Assembly: GCA_934045905.1 (NCBI GenBank)
Contig: OW203769.1
Span: 32,615,345-32,679,344, forward strand
DNA: 64,000 nt
Reading direction: 5' to 3'
DNA from: Leuctra nigra
Taxonomy: Eukaryota > Arthropoda > Insecta > Plecoptera > Leuctridae
Under the pieces are notes generated by a model. That model was not told the DNA's origin. It did no database searches and saw only the letters and a program-made list of their open reading frames with translations. Below, piece by piece: positions 23,119 to 36,100 of this stretch (its first letter is position 1; each line of letters begins with the position of its first letter). The translations under genes were made by a program, and so were the position numbers.

Positions 23119-26100
23119 ATGAAGATATCCGTCCTAAGTCTACTTGTTATGTGTTTCATTCTTCGAACCAAGGTAAGATTATATAAAACTGATAATAATC
23201 ATCATTATTGATTGATTAAGTGCCAAATATGTGTTGAGTATAAAAACTACCATCCGTTCACCAAAAATTCTCGATTTTGAGTGTCAACATCTTTTGATTT
23301 TCCTTCATTGCTTCTATCAACTTGTATTCAATGTTAGCTACAGACGTTTGAATTTGAATATCAAATGAGTCAACGATTGTTATAAGATGATACTACTTTC
23401 GCAAGAAATTGATTTAGAATAATAGATTGGTGGGAAAGAAACGTGTTACCAACACTTTTTCGAAATGTTTATTTTGTCGAATCATCAAAACGTTCAAAAA
23501 AGGCAGGCAGATAGTATCTATAAAATCATAAGAAAAGGACCAAAAACCATAAAAAATACCAATCTAAATTTAGATTTCAAATTTTGCCTGCATATTTTGC
23601 GAGAGAGGACAATGTGTTGGGTAGAGTCTTACCAATGATGACTTTCTTCCTTTGCATGACTCATTGTTAAATAACCAGCTCAATCAAGTGACAATGTTGA
23701 TATCTCGAACAAGAGCAAACAGTACCAAGTATGGTTTAGAACTTACCTATTGATAAAATGTGAACTAAAATATTTAAAATAAAATATTTAACATTAAGAT
23801 ACAACTTAAGCCCCATTTACACGGTAAAATTTCCTGTAAAATCTTTTATAAAATCTTTTAGTAAAAGAAATTTTACCGTGTAAACAAGCCAATTTGATAA
23901 TAAAATGTTTTGTTAAAGGGTTGTGTAAAACCTTTTATGATATAAAACATGTTCTATTTCTGTAAAAGATTTTACGAAAAGATTTTAAGAAAAGATTTTA
24001 TAAACGATTTTACAGGAAATTTTACCGTGTAAATGGGGCTTTAGCAAAATGTTCCATTTTTTTTTAAATAATATAAAAATAGCAATTTATACCAAGTTGT
24101 AAAAAAGGTATTTTCAGGTAAAACGCAACCCCTGTTTTTGATTTAAAGAACACTTGAAACGTATTTCTATCTCATTTCCATCAAAAAGATTAAAAAAAAA
24201 GATAATCCTTTTTACATCTTAGCCCCAATCATCAGGTATAATAATCATCATCACTCCAATAATGAAATCGTGTTACATTGTTTTTCCGACTCAGTATTAT
24301 TGTAAATGCAAATTTGTTATCAGTGAGCAGTCTGACCCACCAATAATTATACAAATTAAGTTTAGCATACCAGAAAATCACTTTCAAATAGTTTAAAAAA
24401 ATACTGCAGGGGCTGGATTCACGAAAAGTATTATCTGCTAATACGTATTATCTTTTGATTTAATATCAAGAACACCGGGTTAAAATTATGAAAGATACCA
24501 AAGATAGTACGTATTAGGAGATAATACTTCTTTGTGAATCTGGCCCCAGGGCAAGAACTGCCAAATGACCCCCCCCCCCCCCCCTCCAGGTGTTGCAGTT
24601 AACCCCCAATGATAAAAGTATATCGTGGGATTTTAAAAAACGTGTTTTTATATTTAAAAAAAAAACTTAAAAACTTAATTCAAAACGTACTACAGGAACA
24701 AACGAGTAAGTAATTGAGCGAGCGAAGCGAGCGTCTCCTTTTGGCTCTTTTGGCACGGACCTCTGTTTTTTTTTTTGTTTTTTTTTGTTTTGGCTGCTAA
24801 TAGCCGATACACAGGTCGCACCGTTTCACCGATCGATCTGAAATTTTGCACACATGTAAAACCAACCTTCTCTGTTTGTAGACCCTAATTTTTCTGAAAT
24901 CCATTAATTGGTTGAAATTTAAATAAACATCTCCTGATAGGCTGAAAAATGAAAATGGACTTCGACAAATGTGATCGACCTAATATTTTGCATGGTCATT
25001 AACACCAACATTGTCTCTTATATTACAAATTTTCAGCCCAATCCTCCCATTGGTTAAAATTTAAAAAAATATTTCATGTGCTTTTTGAAATTTAAACCAG
25101 AACCGTTTGACCGATCAACTTAAAATTTTGCATGGTCATCGGGTCCAACATTATCTGTATTTTTGAAAATTTTCAGACTAATCTGTGTTTAAATTCAAAA
25201 GTTATTGACAGTTTACGGATATTTTGCGTGTTGGCTATCATACTTCTCGAATTTCATATTTCACGGCATCTTCGAATCTTCACTTCAAGGTTGTTAGAGC
25301 AAAAACTTTCAAACGTATATTATGAAACTGATATGACCGTTTAAAATTTTTTTGAACGATATCCTGTGATTTTTGGAAATTAACAAGAAATCGTTCAATC
25401 ATAAAGGTTCAATCGATCAACTTAAAACTTTGCGTGGTTATTGGGACCAATATTTTAGGAATTGTTGGAGATTTTCATACAAGTCTGTGACGAAATTCAA
25501 GAATTATTATTGGCTTTTAATGACATTTTCGATAAACATAATTTCGGTTCGAGGTGTTGCGCGTATCCGTGCTCGCTCATCAACGCGTTACTCAGAGCGT
25601 TTTCCTAGTTTAATAAATAGATACTATAAGCTCATTTGTGTGTACAATATTGTTCTATTTCTCCTTGTGTACTTCCAATAACATTGCCAATCTCAGTTCG
25701 ACATTTATGGAAATAGTTTCTCCTCCAAGTCCACACTGAAGATGATTTTGATGATTTCCTTGATCCAGGGCTTAAAATGTCGATCGGACGAAGACGTTGA
25801 CAACGACAATGACTTCCGTGACATTGTCCGCGTGTGCAACAATGTCAATGAAGACAGAAGCGGCGGCAACAATGATGACCGACACAGCAACAATGGTCGA
25901 GGCGGCAACAATGACAGCAATGATCACAAGCACACCAGCGTTAGAGGTCATTGTCAAGTTCATTATTATCTTGGGAATGTAGTCATCAAATCATCACATT
26001 TGCAAAGAAAACAAAAATCATGTTTTCAACAATTATGAAGAAGAATGTGATTAGCTTTTTAGAAGTAACATTATACTCACATTTCTTCATTTTAAAACAC

Positions 26101-29100
26101 TCGTTGCTCGTATAATATTTTGTTAGCATGGGCGTCCACAGAGAGGGGCAAGGGGGGGTTGCTTGCCCCCCCCCCCCTGGATGTCAGGAAAACATTTAAA
26201 AAATCTGGAGTTTTTCACCTAGTTTTATTGTGTAACGATAAAACTAACAAAAATTGATTTCAAAGTGTCAAAAATCCAAAAAATGCCCTGCGGGGCAAGT
26301 TTGAACATGTCTCCCACCACCCCAAAGTGCAAAATTTAAAAAATATTGAATATTTCAATAAAATACACCTCATAACGACTCAAAATTGATTTCAAAGCGT
26401 CAAAAATCTAAAAACCGCCCTGCGGGGCGGGGTGCCCCCCCCCCTTAACCGGTTAACCCATAAAATATTGTTTTCCTTACCCTTCCTCCGGCCCCACCTG
26501 ACAGAAATCCTGCGGATGCCCATGTTTGTTAGGTGTATTAAATTAAATTTGAGATCTCCATTTGAGCAATCTTCTTACTTCAGACATGATTTGACTTATT
26601 TGTATAAAAATATATCAATATCCATTATATCCATTATTAATTATCCAAATTCTTATTTAAAAGGTCAACAAAGCAACAATGATCAGAGAGCTGATACAGA
26701 AAGTCGCTACGGCAACAAGCATAACAATCACAACAATCAAGGATTCAACCGGTCTCGACCAAGAGCAAATAACCACCAAGAATCCCAAGACAGACGTTAC
26801 AACAATAACAGCAACAATAGGAATTCAACGAGAGAGAGCGACGACAATGTCCAGCTAGAACAACTAGAGCCGGTAATGTCACGTTTTATCTGTAGGTAAT
26901 ATTTCCGAAAATAAAAGTTGCAAAATTTAAATAATAATAATAATCTTCTTCTGGTTCCGACAATGCTGTCAGGTCAGACAGTGGGAGCTCCCACTGGGTC
27001 TAGGGCCTCGGATCTCTTCCAAACAGGCTGGCCAGGCCTGACGTTTCATCCTCATCCTCCTCTTCTTCATCCTCGTCACCTTCCTCCAACTTCTCCACCA
27101 GCGCCCTCCAGATCCTCCTGTCCTCCCACCACTTATCTGCTTCCACTTCCTAAATAAATGAAACTTAACTTTGTTCCAGTGTACTGTCCACTGCATTTTC
27201 AAAGAAATGAATATGGTAAGAAATACTCATTCAACTATAAGATTTAGATGTTATTAAATATATTTTCCACAAAATGTACAATTTAATTCATACCCCAAAA
27301 ATTAGGTATAGGTTTTTAAAAATTATTTTTGTTAGTTACCAATTTTTAAAGTTTTTTAAAAATATTTAAATTGTTTTTTGGATCACAAAAACAAACAGAA
27401 AATTGTCTAATTTAAAGTGCACCGTTATTAAAAATAATCAATAATAGGTATCTAATTCTCCCACATTTGTTTGAACTGTTGATTGTTCAGTTTAAATTAA
27501 AATATTGGTAATCGGACCTCATGGCAATTATATTTTAAAATAAATTTCCAGCTGGACAACGAAGGAATGCCGGACAAGTCGATGTCATCTCGGACGATGA
27601 CACGAGGCATCCGCAATCGCCAAGTGAGGCAACTCATCGAGGATTCGGTTGACGAGTGTTTCGATCTTCTACAGGGAGAGTATTGGGGCGATCGTTGCGC
27701 ATTCACCAAGAACTTAGCGCTCTGTTTACAAGAGAAAGGCCGCAGGGTGAGTCTGTAGCTAATGTGGAGGTGGAACGTCATTTTGTTTGCAACAGATTTG
27801 TTGTATTCCATATCTTATGAAGTTATGAGCTCATAATAGAAATTTGTCTCACTAGGAAAACGCTCAGTGTAACGCGTTGATGAGCAAGCCTTCGTACTGA
27901 ATCCGATTTGATAAGTTTGTGTTTGTAAGTCTCTGCTCTACAGGCCAGCGGTCGCCAACCGGTGGTCCGCGGACCACTGGTGGTCCACGAGAAAATCTTG
28001 GTGGTCCCTAGAGAAATTTGGACGTTTACTTTAAAGTTTCCATGCAATTTACTTAATTTAGAAAAATGTCAATCCAATACAAATGTACTGAATTCGGACA
28101 AGTTTCAATGTGCCTAGCCTTTTAAAAGTATATACATATTCACTAGCACTATAATGAAAATATTATCAGATTCCAAGTATTTTTACAAAACCTAAGAGTC
28201 ATTTTAAACGCTTTAAAATTCAAAAGGTTGGAAAGGTTCAAAAGGTTGGAGACCGCTGCTACAGGCCATCAAGAACAGCATCAAGAAGGCAGTGATGAAA
28301 TTGTAGTATACATTTTTCAAATATTTCAAGATTATAGAATAAAATTTCCTTAAAATGACAATTAACTTTTGAAAATAACGACAAATTAGCCTTCAAATTG
28401 CCAAAAAATACCTAAAATGTTGGTCCCAATGACCATGCAAAGTTTAAGGTCTAACAGTTCTAGTTTAAATTTTAAAATCAAAGGAAAGATGGTTTTAAAT
28501 TTTAACCAATGTGAGGGTTTGGCTGTAACTTTGTTAGATTGGGGAATTAGCCTAATAACTTATAACTTATTACTTATAACTTATTATTATTATAACTTAT
28601 TATTATCCTAATAACATGTCAAAATTTTACATTGATTACATTTTATTGATACATTGATACATTGATACATTTTACAACCAATCGAAAGATGTTTTTTTAG
28701 TTGAACCAACCAATATCAGCAGATTTCAAAAAAATTAGGATCTGCAAGGCCCAGAAATGGTCCGTACATTGTTTTCATAAGCAAATATGCTTCCCTGACA
28801 TCGCCGAGCGTCCGCCCACTTATTATTTTACAAATTAACCACTGCTTCTCAGCATTTGTGATGGACTAATAATTTGAAAATTAAATCATGTATAATTAAC
28901 AAATATTGACTAATAATAACAGATCTGTTGTGCTCCAGCATTTTTAGATAAAATAGGTAGACGTACACCCACGGTCAGAATAATTGATGGTAAACTGCTA
29001 AGTTAGAGCTCGAATTACTGTCAATATTTGTTAAATTGAGAAATAATTTTTTTGTATGAGGTGGTTGGTTGATTCTTATAATCATACCCTTCAATCCCAT

Positions 29101-29371
29101 GTGCTTGCCATCTGCGTTTGCCTCCATGTTTACGTCTGGATAAACAAGTTTTGAAAAGGACATAGAATTTTGCAAGCAATTTATGTGGCTGCAGGTTAGA
29201 TCTCAGAGATCTTTTTGAAACTTGAAGATCAGTCCTTTCATCATTCATCTAACAATTTCGTCCCTTCATTTGCAGAACTGTGAAGACTGGGATGGGTCAA
29301 CATCCCAAACATCAAATAGTCAAACAAACAGCAACGACAACAGAAACTATCAATACTTCAAACAATATTAA
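23119..29371 (+). CDS. Odorant-binding protein B with long Asn-rich C1-C2 insertion (6 exons)
   Basis: Exons are 23119-23172, 25769-25946, 26664-26872, 27180-27215, 27552-27746 and 29276-29371 (TAA 29369-29371), with phases 0, 1, 0, 0 and 0. The predicted protein is 255 aa. Exon 1 is the signal peptide MKISVLSLLVMCFILRTK. Exon 2 carries C1 (residue 41, in DIVRVC), and the rest of exon 2 and exon 3 is an Asn/Asp/His/Arg-rich low-complexity insert. The 36-bp exon 4 gives C2-x3-C3 (CTVHC, 148/152). Exon 5 continues LDNEGMPDKS with C4 (195) and C5-x8-C6 (208/217). Exon 6 adds NCEDW and a Gln/Asn-rich tail. The 42/12/8 spacings equal those of OBP gene A exactly, while C1-C2 is 106 residues. The exon 2 donor (GTCATT) is weak, the least certain junction. 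AATAAA lies at about 29478. Confidence 0.87.
23807..24043. mobile_element. MITE with CCCCATTTACACGGT termini, copy 1
   Basis: Ends are TTAAGCCCCATTTACACGGT and the reverse complement near 24043, with arms of about 35 bp. A relative is at 59009-59211. It lies in intron 1 of OBP gene B. Confidence 0.75.
24417..24549. mobile_element. Short hAT-like MITE
   Basis: CAGGGGCTGGATTCACGAAA and its complement at 24531-24549 bound 133 bp. The interior is also palindromic (AATACGTATTATCT). Confidence 0.65.
24571..24588. repeat. Poly(C) tract
   Basis: A homopolymer of about 18 C residues; assembly length is unreliable here. Confidence 0.7.
24715..25608 (+). mobile_element. Helentron-like element, copy 4
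   Basis: The 5' end is TGAGCGAGCGAAGCGAGCG. The 3' end has GTGCTCGCTCATCAACGCG, a slightly changed stem, and TTTTCCTAG at 25608 followed by T. It lies in intron 1 of OBP gene B, 160 bp before exon 2. Confidence 0.7.
26127..26524. mobile_element. hAT-type MITE with GCCCTGCGGGGC interior
   Basis: Ends CATGGGCGTCC and GGATGCCCATG are inverted and flanked by an exact 8-bp duplication TTTGTTAG (26119-26126 and 26525-26532), the hAT signature. The interior has C/G homopolymers and CCGCCCTGCGGGGC motifs. Relatives are at 56895-57255 and about 61440-61752. It lies in intron 2 of OBP gene B. Confidence 0.8.
26930..27160 (-). mobile_element. LINE C-terminal coding fragment
   Basis: The minus strand encodes KWWEDRRIWRALVEKLEE followed by an acidic tail and a stop near 26940. 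The same type of tail occurs on the plus strand at 36845-37160. It lies in intron 3 of OBP gene B, 20 bp before exon 4. Confidence 0.55.
27852..28740 (-). mobile_element. Helentron-like element, copy 5 (5'-truncated)
   Basis: The minus-strand 3' terminus is at 27852 (CTAGGAAAACGCTCAGTGTA). Family interior continues to about 28740, with no GAGCGAGC end. A hAT MITE (27946-28258) is inserted in it. It lies in intron 5 of OBP gene B. Confidence 0.65.
27946..28258. mobile_element. hAT MITE inside Helentron-like copy 5
   Basis: TIRs CAGCGGTCGCCAACC and GGTTGGAGACCGCTG (one mismatch) are flanked by the perfect 8-bp duplication CTACAGGC (27938-27945, 28259-28266). It is 313 bp with no transposase. 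Confidence 0.88.
28741..29275. other. Intron 5 of OBP gene B, 3' part
   Basis: No repeat boundary was recognised. It ends in the acceptor TCATTTGCAG at 29275. Confidence 0.4.
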
Positions 29372-29684
29372 CTTCACGATTCACATCTGAGCTATGCAAT
29401 GATTTAGTCATCACTTGTTGATCCATAGAAATGGTGGAGGTAACTAATTGTAAAAAAAATTAAAAATGTTTAAAAAGAATAAAAGTTTGAATTGAAATAA
29501 ATAAACCAATATTTCAAGAAAAGTTGTATTTTTATTACCAACAATATTCACAGAAACATACAATACCTATGTATCAAATTTTCCATCAAAAAAATATTTT
29601 TAATAATATATGGAGTAAATAAAAATGGGTCATCCCCTATTGATAATATAGTATAAGATTAGGCATGAGATTACAGACCAATAG

Positions 29685-30092
29685 GGAATATGCACAAATT
29701 TACTAAAGACTATATTTCAAAATAACAACATATTTGTTGGTAAAACACACTATTTTCACACTCAAATGTGTAAATTTTCATTCATAAATATAAAACTTAA
29801 ATTTGGTTGACATTTTGGTGGGAGAAAAGTATTCCTGACATTTCCCAATCAGTGACATCATTTTTATCAACCAACAATGATGTTGCCATGGTTACAATAA
29901 AATATGACATCACTCGTTAGGTAATGTCAGGAATACTTAATTTTCTTGCCAAAATATCCACAGAATTTAAATGTCATATTTATGAAGGAAAATTTACACT
30001 TTTAGTTTGAAAATAGAGTGATTTACCTACCAACAAAATATATGTTGTTAGTTTGAATTAGTTTTTAATAAATGCATGCATATTCCCAATGA
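29685..30092. repeat. Foldback element E between OBP B and DERA
   Basis: Arms of about 170-190 bp are diverged reverse complements (GGGAATATGCACAAATTT pairs with the region near 30070-30090; GAGAAAAGTATTCCTGACAT pairs with GTCAGGAATACTTAATTTTC). It fills the interval between two convergent genes, 25 bp from the DERA stop codon. Confidence 0.7.
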
Positions 30093-30117
30093 ACACAGTG
30101 TTATTAGTGAATCCATG

Positions 30118-33100
30118 TTAAACCATGGAGAATTGATTGGCACTTGGAATGTGTCCGGTGACGTGTTCGTAGAGTTTCATCTCGATGTCGCTGAGAAGTC
30201 CCGACGCTCCGATGCGGAACAAGTTCGGATACAGCCAATCACTGCCCAGCTCCTCTTTCATCAGAACCAGCCAATTGAGAGCGTCCTTGGCCGTGCGAAT
30301 CCCGCCGGCCGGCTTGAAGCCCACCTGAGAGCAACAACGTAACTTTCCAGAGTCCATTTCAACAGATACAACATGAAAACAACTAGAGGTGTACCTACGA
30401 GGTCAAATACTTTGGCTCAATTGACAGAAAATATAAAATATGTTTTTCGCCCCCAAATTGTATAAATTTGAATTTAAACATGTTGAAAATGGCTAACAAG
30501 GCTCAAACTTGTGAAGAAGAAGAAGAAGAGGAAGAAGAAAATGATGAGTTTTTGATTTGGCTTCAACGGATGATGATGATATCGCACTTGCCAACTTGAT
30601 TAGGGAAATAAAGTTAACCTGAGAGTTGTGTTCAATTCCATATATTTTATCAATTATTATTTATAAAATTTATCTGCATTCCTGGCTATTATGAAACTCT
30701 TATTAGATCTTATGACGACGTATACCTAGCTTACTTACACCTCATAATTTATAAATGATTTTCTGATAATTTTAAATTTACTCAACTTGATACAGGAAAT
30801 CAATAATATTTCAATAATAATGTGGATACGTACCTAGGTACTTGGAATCAAACAAAGTTGGCACCTACTCAAACATGTGTATTAAATTGAAAAAGCAAAT
30901 TCTCAATAAAATACTTCCCGAGTATAAAAAAAATTACAGTTTTTGCGATTTTTGAATTTGAATGGTCATTTGACATCAATTGACCCAAAAAGTATTTGAT
31001 CTGTCAATTTCCATCCCTACAAACAACACACATCATAACTATTCACAATGTTAGCATCAGGGAGTGGAACCGGCGGTCGAATTGGGTGGTGGGGGGGGGG
31101 GGGGGGGGGGGGGTGCAGGAGATATATTGATAGTTCCATCCCCTCATGGCTAATTTGTCCACTTCACCATCCCCCCATGAAAGATTTTAAAACTGCACTA
31201 AGTAAATGTACTTCAAAATAATGCTTTTTTTCAAAGAATTTGTCCAGTTATCCTATGTAGACGCCATTTGTCAAGATAAAAATAGGCTTAAAATAGCGTC
31301 AAAATCAGGTAGAAACGCACCAAATCCATTTCTGAAATTAAAGTATTTTTGGTAACTGTAAAAACTGGAAAATAAAATGCGCCAAGAAACTAAAAACCGC
31401 CCTGCAGGACAAGATTTTTGGGACGCTCCCCCCCATACTTTATTGGAGTGAAAACTGTGAAAAATAAAAATAAAAATTTAAAACAAAATACACCTCAAAA
31501 CATCACAAAATTGATTTTAAAGTGTAATTAAAACAATAAAAAACTGCTCTGCGGGGCAAGGTGGGGGCATGCCCCCCCCCCCCCCCCCTTTGCGATGGCA
31601 ATTCCTTCACTTGCCCCCCTGGCAGAAATCCTGCCAATACACCATCCCCCATGGACTGACTTCCAAATCGACCACTGACCGGATCCGAAAGAAAAACATT
31701 ATTTTTATAGGAATTAAACATGGGTTCCATGTTCCATTATGGTTTTATTTAAATAATTCATTTCATTGAACTTTTACTTTACAAGAAGAAGAAGGCCAAC
31801 AAAAGAAGAAAATAAAACAGCGAATTAAATGTCGGTAACATTATCATGTAACCTACACTCGTAAAACAAAAAATATTCACTCAATAAACCATCTTGACTG
31901 AAAAAATTAGATCGCACCATCAGGAGTCAGTCCAAGAGCCTAGTATTACGTAAGGTACCTCTCATTTCAATGATAACAACAAGAATTGATTGTTAAGGAA
32001 CCTACCAGCAGTCCCACAAATTTGTTCAACAATTAGAGATGTAAAGTTACCGGTAACATTGAAATTGGTAATATTACCGGTAATATTACCGGTAACATTA
32101 CCGAGCACGGTAATATTGAATTTTCTGCGCAGTTTTAACTATATGGCGTAAGAAAATTAATGAATGTGAATTAATTAATTTTTTCATATTACTTAGTTTA
32201 CATAGGTATTGTGTATTTACTATTTATTGATTGAGGATAGGTATACATCTCAATTTTACAATAGCGATTTTAATTGAGCGAGCTTTTATTTTGATCGTAT
32301 TTCAATTCCTATGGATGTATATATTTTCTTTGCATTACGATATTCCGGTTGGATGGAGATGTTGCGCGTTTGGGTGCTCGCTCATTAGCGCGTTATGCAC
32401 CGAGCGTTTTCCTAGTTATTTCTGCTTAAATAAAGACTTCGAGTCGAGGTAAATTTTCATTAAATGTTGGAATGGGCATGATTAGCAATTACGAAATTAA
32501 ACATCATGCTTTTACAGTCGCAGTGAAATATCCTGCAATCAAAGAGCGAACTCTGAAAGACCCTTCCTTCAAAATAATTACGTAGTATATTATGTAAAAG
32601 AAAGTAAATTTTAAAAAAAAAGTAGCCAACGTGGAAAATATTACATTTGATAATGTTTAGATGTCGGTACCTACAGTATAACTTGTTGATTTATAAAAAT
32701 ATAATCAAATCTCTATACATCCTCTTTTTACACTGTGGTGTACTGTGGCAAAATTTGAACACTTCCATTATTTTTTTTTCTCTAAAATTACCGAAAGTTA
32801 CAATGTTACCAATATTACCGGTAATATTACCGGTAATATTACCGGTGTTCACATCTCTATCAACAATCATTTTTATTTTGTTATTTTAAGTTATTTTAAG
32901 TTAAGTATTTTAAGTTATTTCTTAGTTTTAAGTTTTAACGTGGCACGATCACTCGATATAGGTAGCACATTTTTATTTATTTTTGAAATTACCATTTCAG
33001 AATACATTTTACCTACAACAGTTCAATTATATTTAAGTATTAAAGACTCATTTAAAATCCAGTAGTTTGCAACTCCCGCCCAATAATGAGTTTTCAATTT

Positions 33101-36100
33101 TATGTATTTTGAGAATGTATAAAACTTTAAATGGGAGGTATAGGAAAATCACTTTGAATTAGGCCTGTAACTTAAAAAATAGCACACGTAGGTATCGTTT
33201 TAAATTTTTTCCTGGTAATATGTCGGTAGGTCAAAAAAAAGTTTTTTGTTAAAATCTAACTGTACAAAAAAATTAGAACTTCAGTTTAGCTTAAAATAGA
33301 AATTGATTTTACTTGGCTGCCATAAGATAACTGGGGGAGAAATTTAAATTATCTCAGAAACTAGACACGAGAAGTGTTTAATTTTTTCAATGATTATTGA
33401 TTAACAATAAGTACCTACACAAAAATGTATGAAGATCTGAAACTATGCCTCGAGTGATTGCGCCACCTAAGAGCCAAGCTTGGCCAGCTGGCTCAGGAGT
33501 CCGAGGCCCTAGCAAGTGGTGGCCCTCGCCACCCCCGACCCAACTATGGAACCGGGCGAAGGATTATTACTAGGAAAACGCTCAGTGTAACGCGTTGGTG
33601 AGCGAGCACGGGTACGTGCAAATTCTCGAACCGGAAATGCGTACAGCACAGAAAACATATACATCCATAATGAATTGAAATATGATCACTCAATCAACAC
33701 AACATATTATGCTTTTCATTGAAACTTGAAAATAACATCTAAGCATCCTGGTAAATATAGCAAATCAGATGCTATTCAATTGGCACTGGAAAACATTCAT
33801 TTTGATACTTCATTACTGACAGATATTAAAAATGTTAATAAGTTCATACGTTCTTAACTGATTGGGATGAAATTTTGTAAAAAAACAGCCAATGTTGGTC
33901 TTAATGATCATGCAAAATATGAGTTAGATCTGAATTATCGAAGACCGTTTTCATTTTTCAGCCTATCAGGAGATATTTATTTAAATATTTGAGCGAGCGT
34001 AGCGAGCGTCTCCTTTCGGCTCATTTGGCACGGACCTCTGTTTTTTTTTTGTTTTTTTTTCTGTTGGGTGAGGCTGTACAGGTCAGAGTTTTTCTTCGAT
34101 CGATCTGAAATTTTGCACACATGTAGAGACAACCTTTTCTGTTTGCAGGCCCCAAATTTTTTTAAAATCCATTCATTGGTTAAAATTGAAATAAACATCT
34201 CCTGATAGGTTGAAAAATGAAAATGGTATTCGATAAATCTGATCAAATTCATATTTTGGCTATACAGGTCAGAGTTTTACTTTGATCTAGCTGAAATTTT
34301 GCACACATGTAAAACCAACCTTCTCTGTTTGCAGACCATAATTTTTTTGAAATCCATTAATTGGTTAAAATTTAAATAAATATCTCCTGATAGGCTGAAA
34401 AATGAAAACGGTCTTCGATAATTCAGATCAAACTCATATTTTGCATGATCATTAAGACCAACATTGTCTCTTATTTTACAAAATTTCATCCCAATCAGTT
34501 AAGAACGTATGAACTTATTAACATTTTTAATATCTGTCAGTAATGAAGTAGGTATCAAAATGAATGTTTTCCAGTGCCAATTGGATTGAATCTGATTTGT
34601 TTTATTTTAACCAGGGTTCTTAGATGCTTAGATGTTATTTTCAAGTTTCAATGAAAAGCATAATAATATGTTGTGTTGATTGAGTTATCATATTTCAATT
34701 CAATATGGATGTATATGTTTTCTGTGCTTGTGTACGCATTTCCGGTTCGAGAATTTGCATGTCCCCGTGCTCGCTCACCAACGCGTTACACTGAGCGTTT
34801 TCCTAGTAACCAATGAATGGATTTCAAAAAAATTATGGTCTGCAAACAGAGAAGGCTAGTTTTACATGTGTGCAGTGCCGGACTGGCTCGTCAGGGGCCT
34901 CGGCGGCTATTGTTACTATTTAAAAGTTTTTGGGAGAAAGCAGCCCACCAGCCTGCCCCGCAGGGCGATTTTTGGATTTTTATAACTTTAAAATGGAATG
35001 TAAAAACAATTTGGTGATTTTAAAAGTTCATTATTATACAAGAAAAACATAACAGAAAGGGCTGCCAATTATGCCCCGCAGGGCCAATTTTGATTTTCTG
35101 TTATTCTTAAAATGATTTTGGGATATGAAAACTTGTATTTTTTCAGAATGATGCTAACAAAAAGTGAAGTTAAATGTACCCAAATTCAGCTTCGCAGGAA
35201 TTTTTTTAAATTTCAGTCACTTTTAAAACGTTTTTGCGATTATAAAAACGTGTATTATTTTGAGCGAAGAAGCTAACAACAAATTGAAATTAAAGAAGTG
35301 ACCCAGCCTGCTCCGCAGGGCGATTTTTGATAATTTGTATTTATTTAAGCGATTTTGGGATCTAAAAATGTGTATTTGGCTCCAAATGTCAAATATAAAG
35401 CTAATGGAAGATGGGACAAACCTGCCCCGCAGGGCGCTTTTTGGATTTTTGTTTATTTCCAAACGATTTTGGGATTGTATTCGTGCATTTGACTTCAAAA
35501 TGCCCAAATAGGCCCCTGTCAGCCCCGCAGGGTGCTTTTGAACTTTTATCATTTTTAGTTCATACTAAGAGGCCCCCAGACTGGCGAGCAGGGCGTTTTT
35601 TTTAGATTTTTGTTAATTTTCAATTGATTTAGGGATTGCAAAATCGTGTACCTAAATGGCTTCAAAATGCTCAACATGCTGTTATTGGAAGAAACATTTA
35701 AATAGAAGAGGCCCCCAGCCTACCCAGAAGAGCACTTTTTGAACTTTTGTAATTTTTAAATCGTTTTTGGGATTGTAAATATGTTTATTTTGCTGCAAAA
35801 TGTTCACCATAAAGTTAATGGAAGATGGGTTTACTTACATAGAAGAGGCCCCCAACCTGCCACGCAGGGCGCTTTTTAACTTCTGGTATCTTTAAATGGA
35901 TTTTTTGATGATAAAAATCTATGTTATACACAATCTAGGGGCCTCAATAGCCAGGGGCCTCGGCGGCGATCGCCGCCTAGCCGCCAGGGGCCAGTCCGGC
36001 CCTGCATGTGTGCAAAATTTCAGATCGATCAAAGAAAAACTTTGACCTGTATAGCCAAAATATGAATTTGATCAGATTTATCGAAGACCATTTTCATTTT

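Noticed and set aside
23119..23172. Exon 1 of OBP B considered as a stand-alone small peptide gene
   Set aside because: It ends at a good GTAAGA donor in phase 0 and fits the divergent paralogue's exon structure.
26664..26860. Alternative reading frame of OBP B exon 3 starting VNKATMIRE
   Set aside because: It hits a stop before the donor and its phase does not fit the Cys-bearing exon 4; the Asn-rich frame runs through to the donor in phase 0.
34873..36004. CRISPR-like spaced repeats
   Set aside because: Units are degenerate, spacers are related to each other and the array sits inside a hAT element; the genome is eukaryotic.
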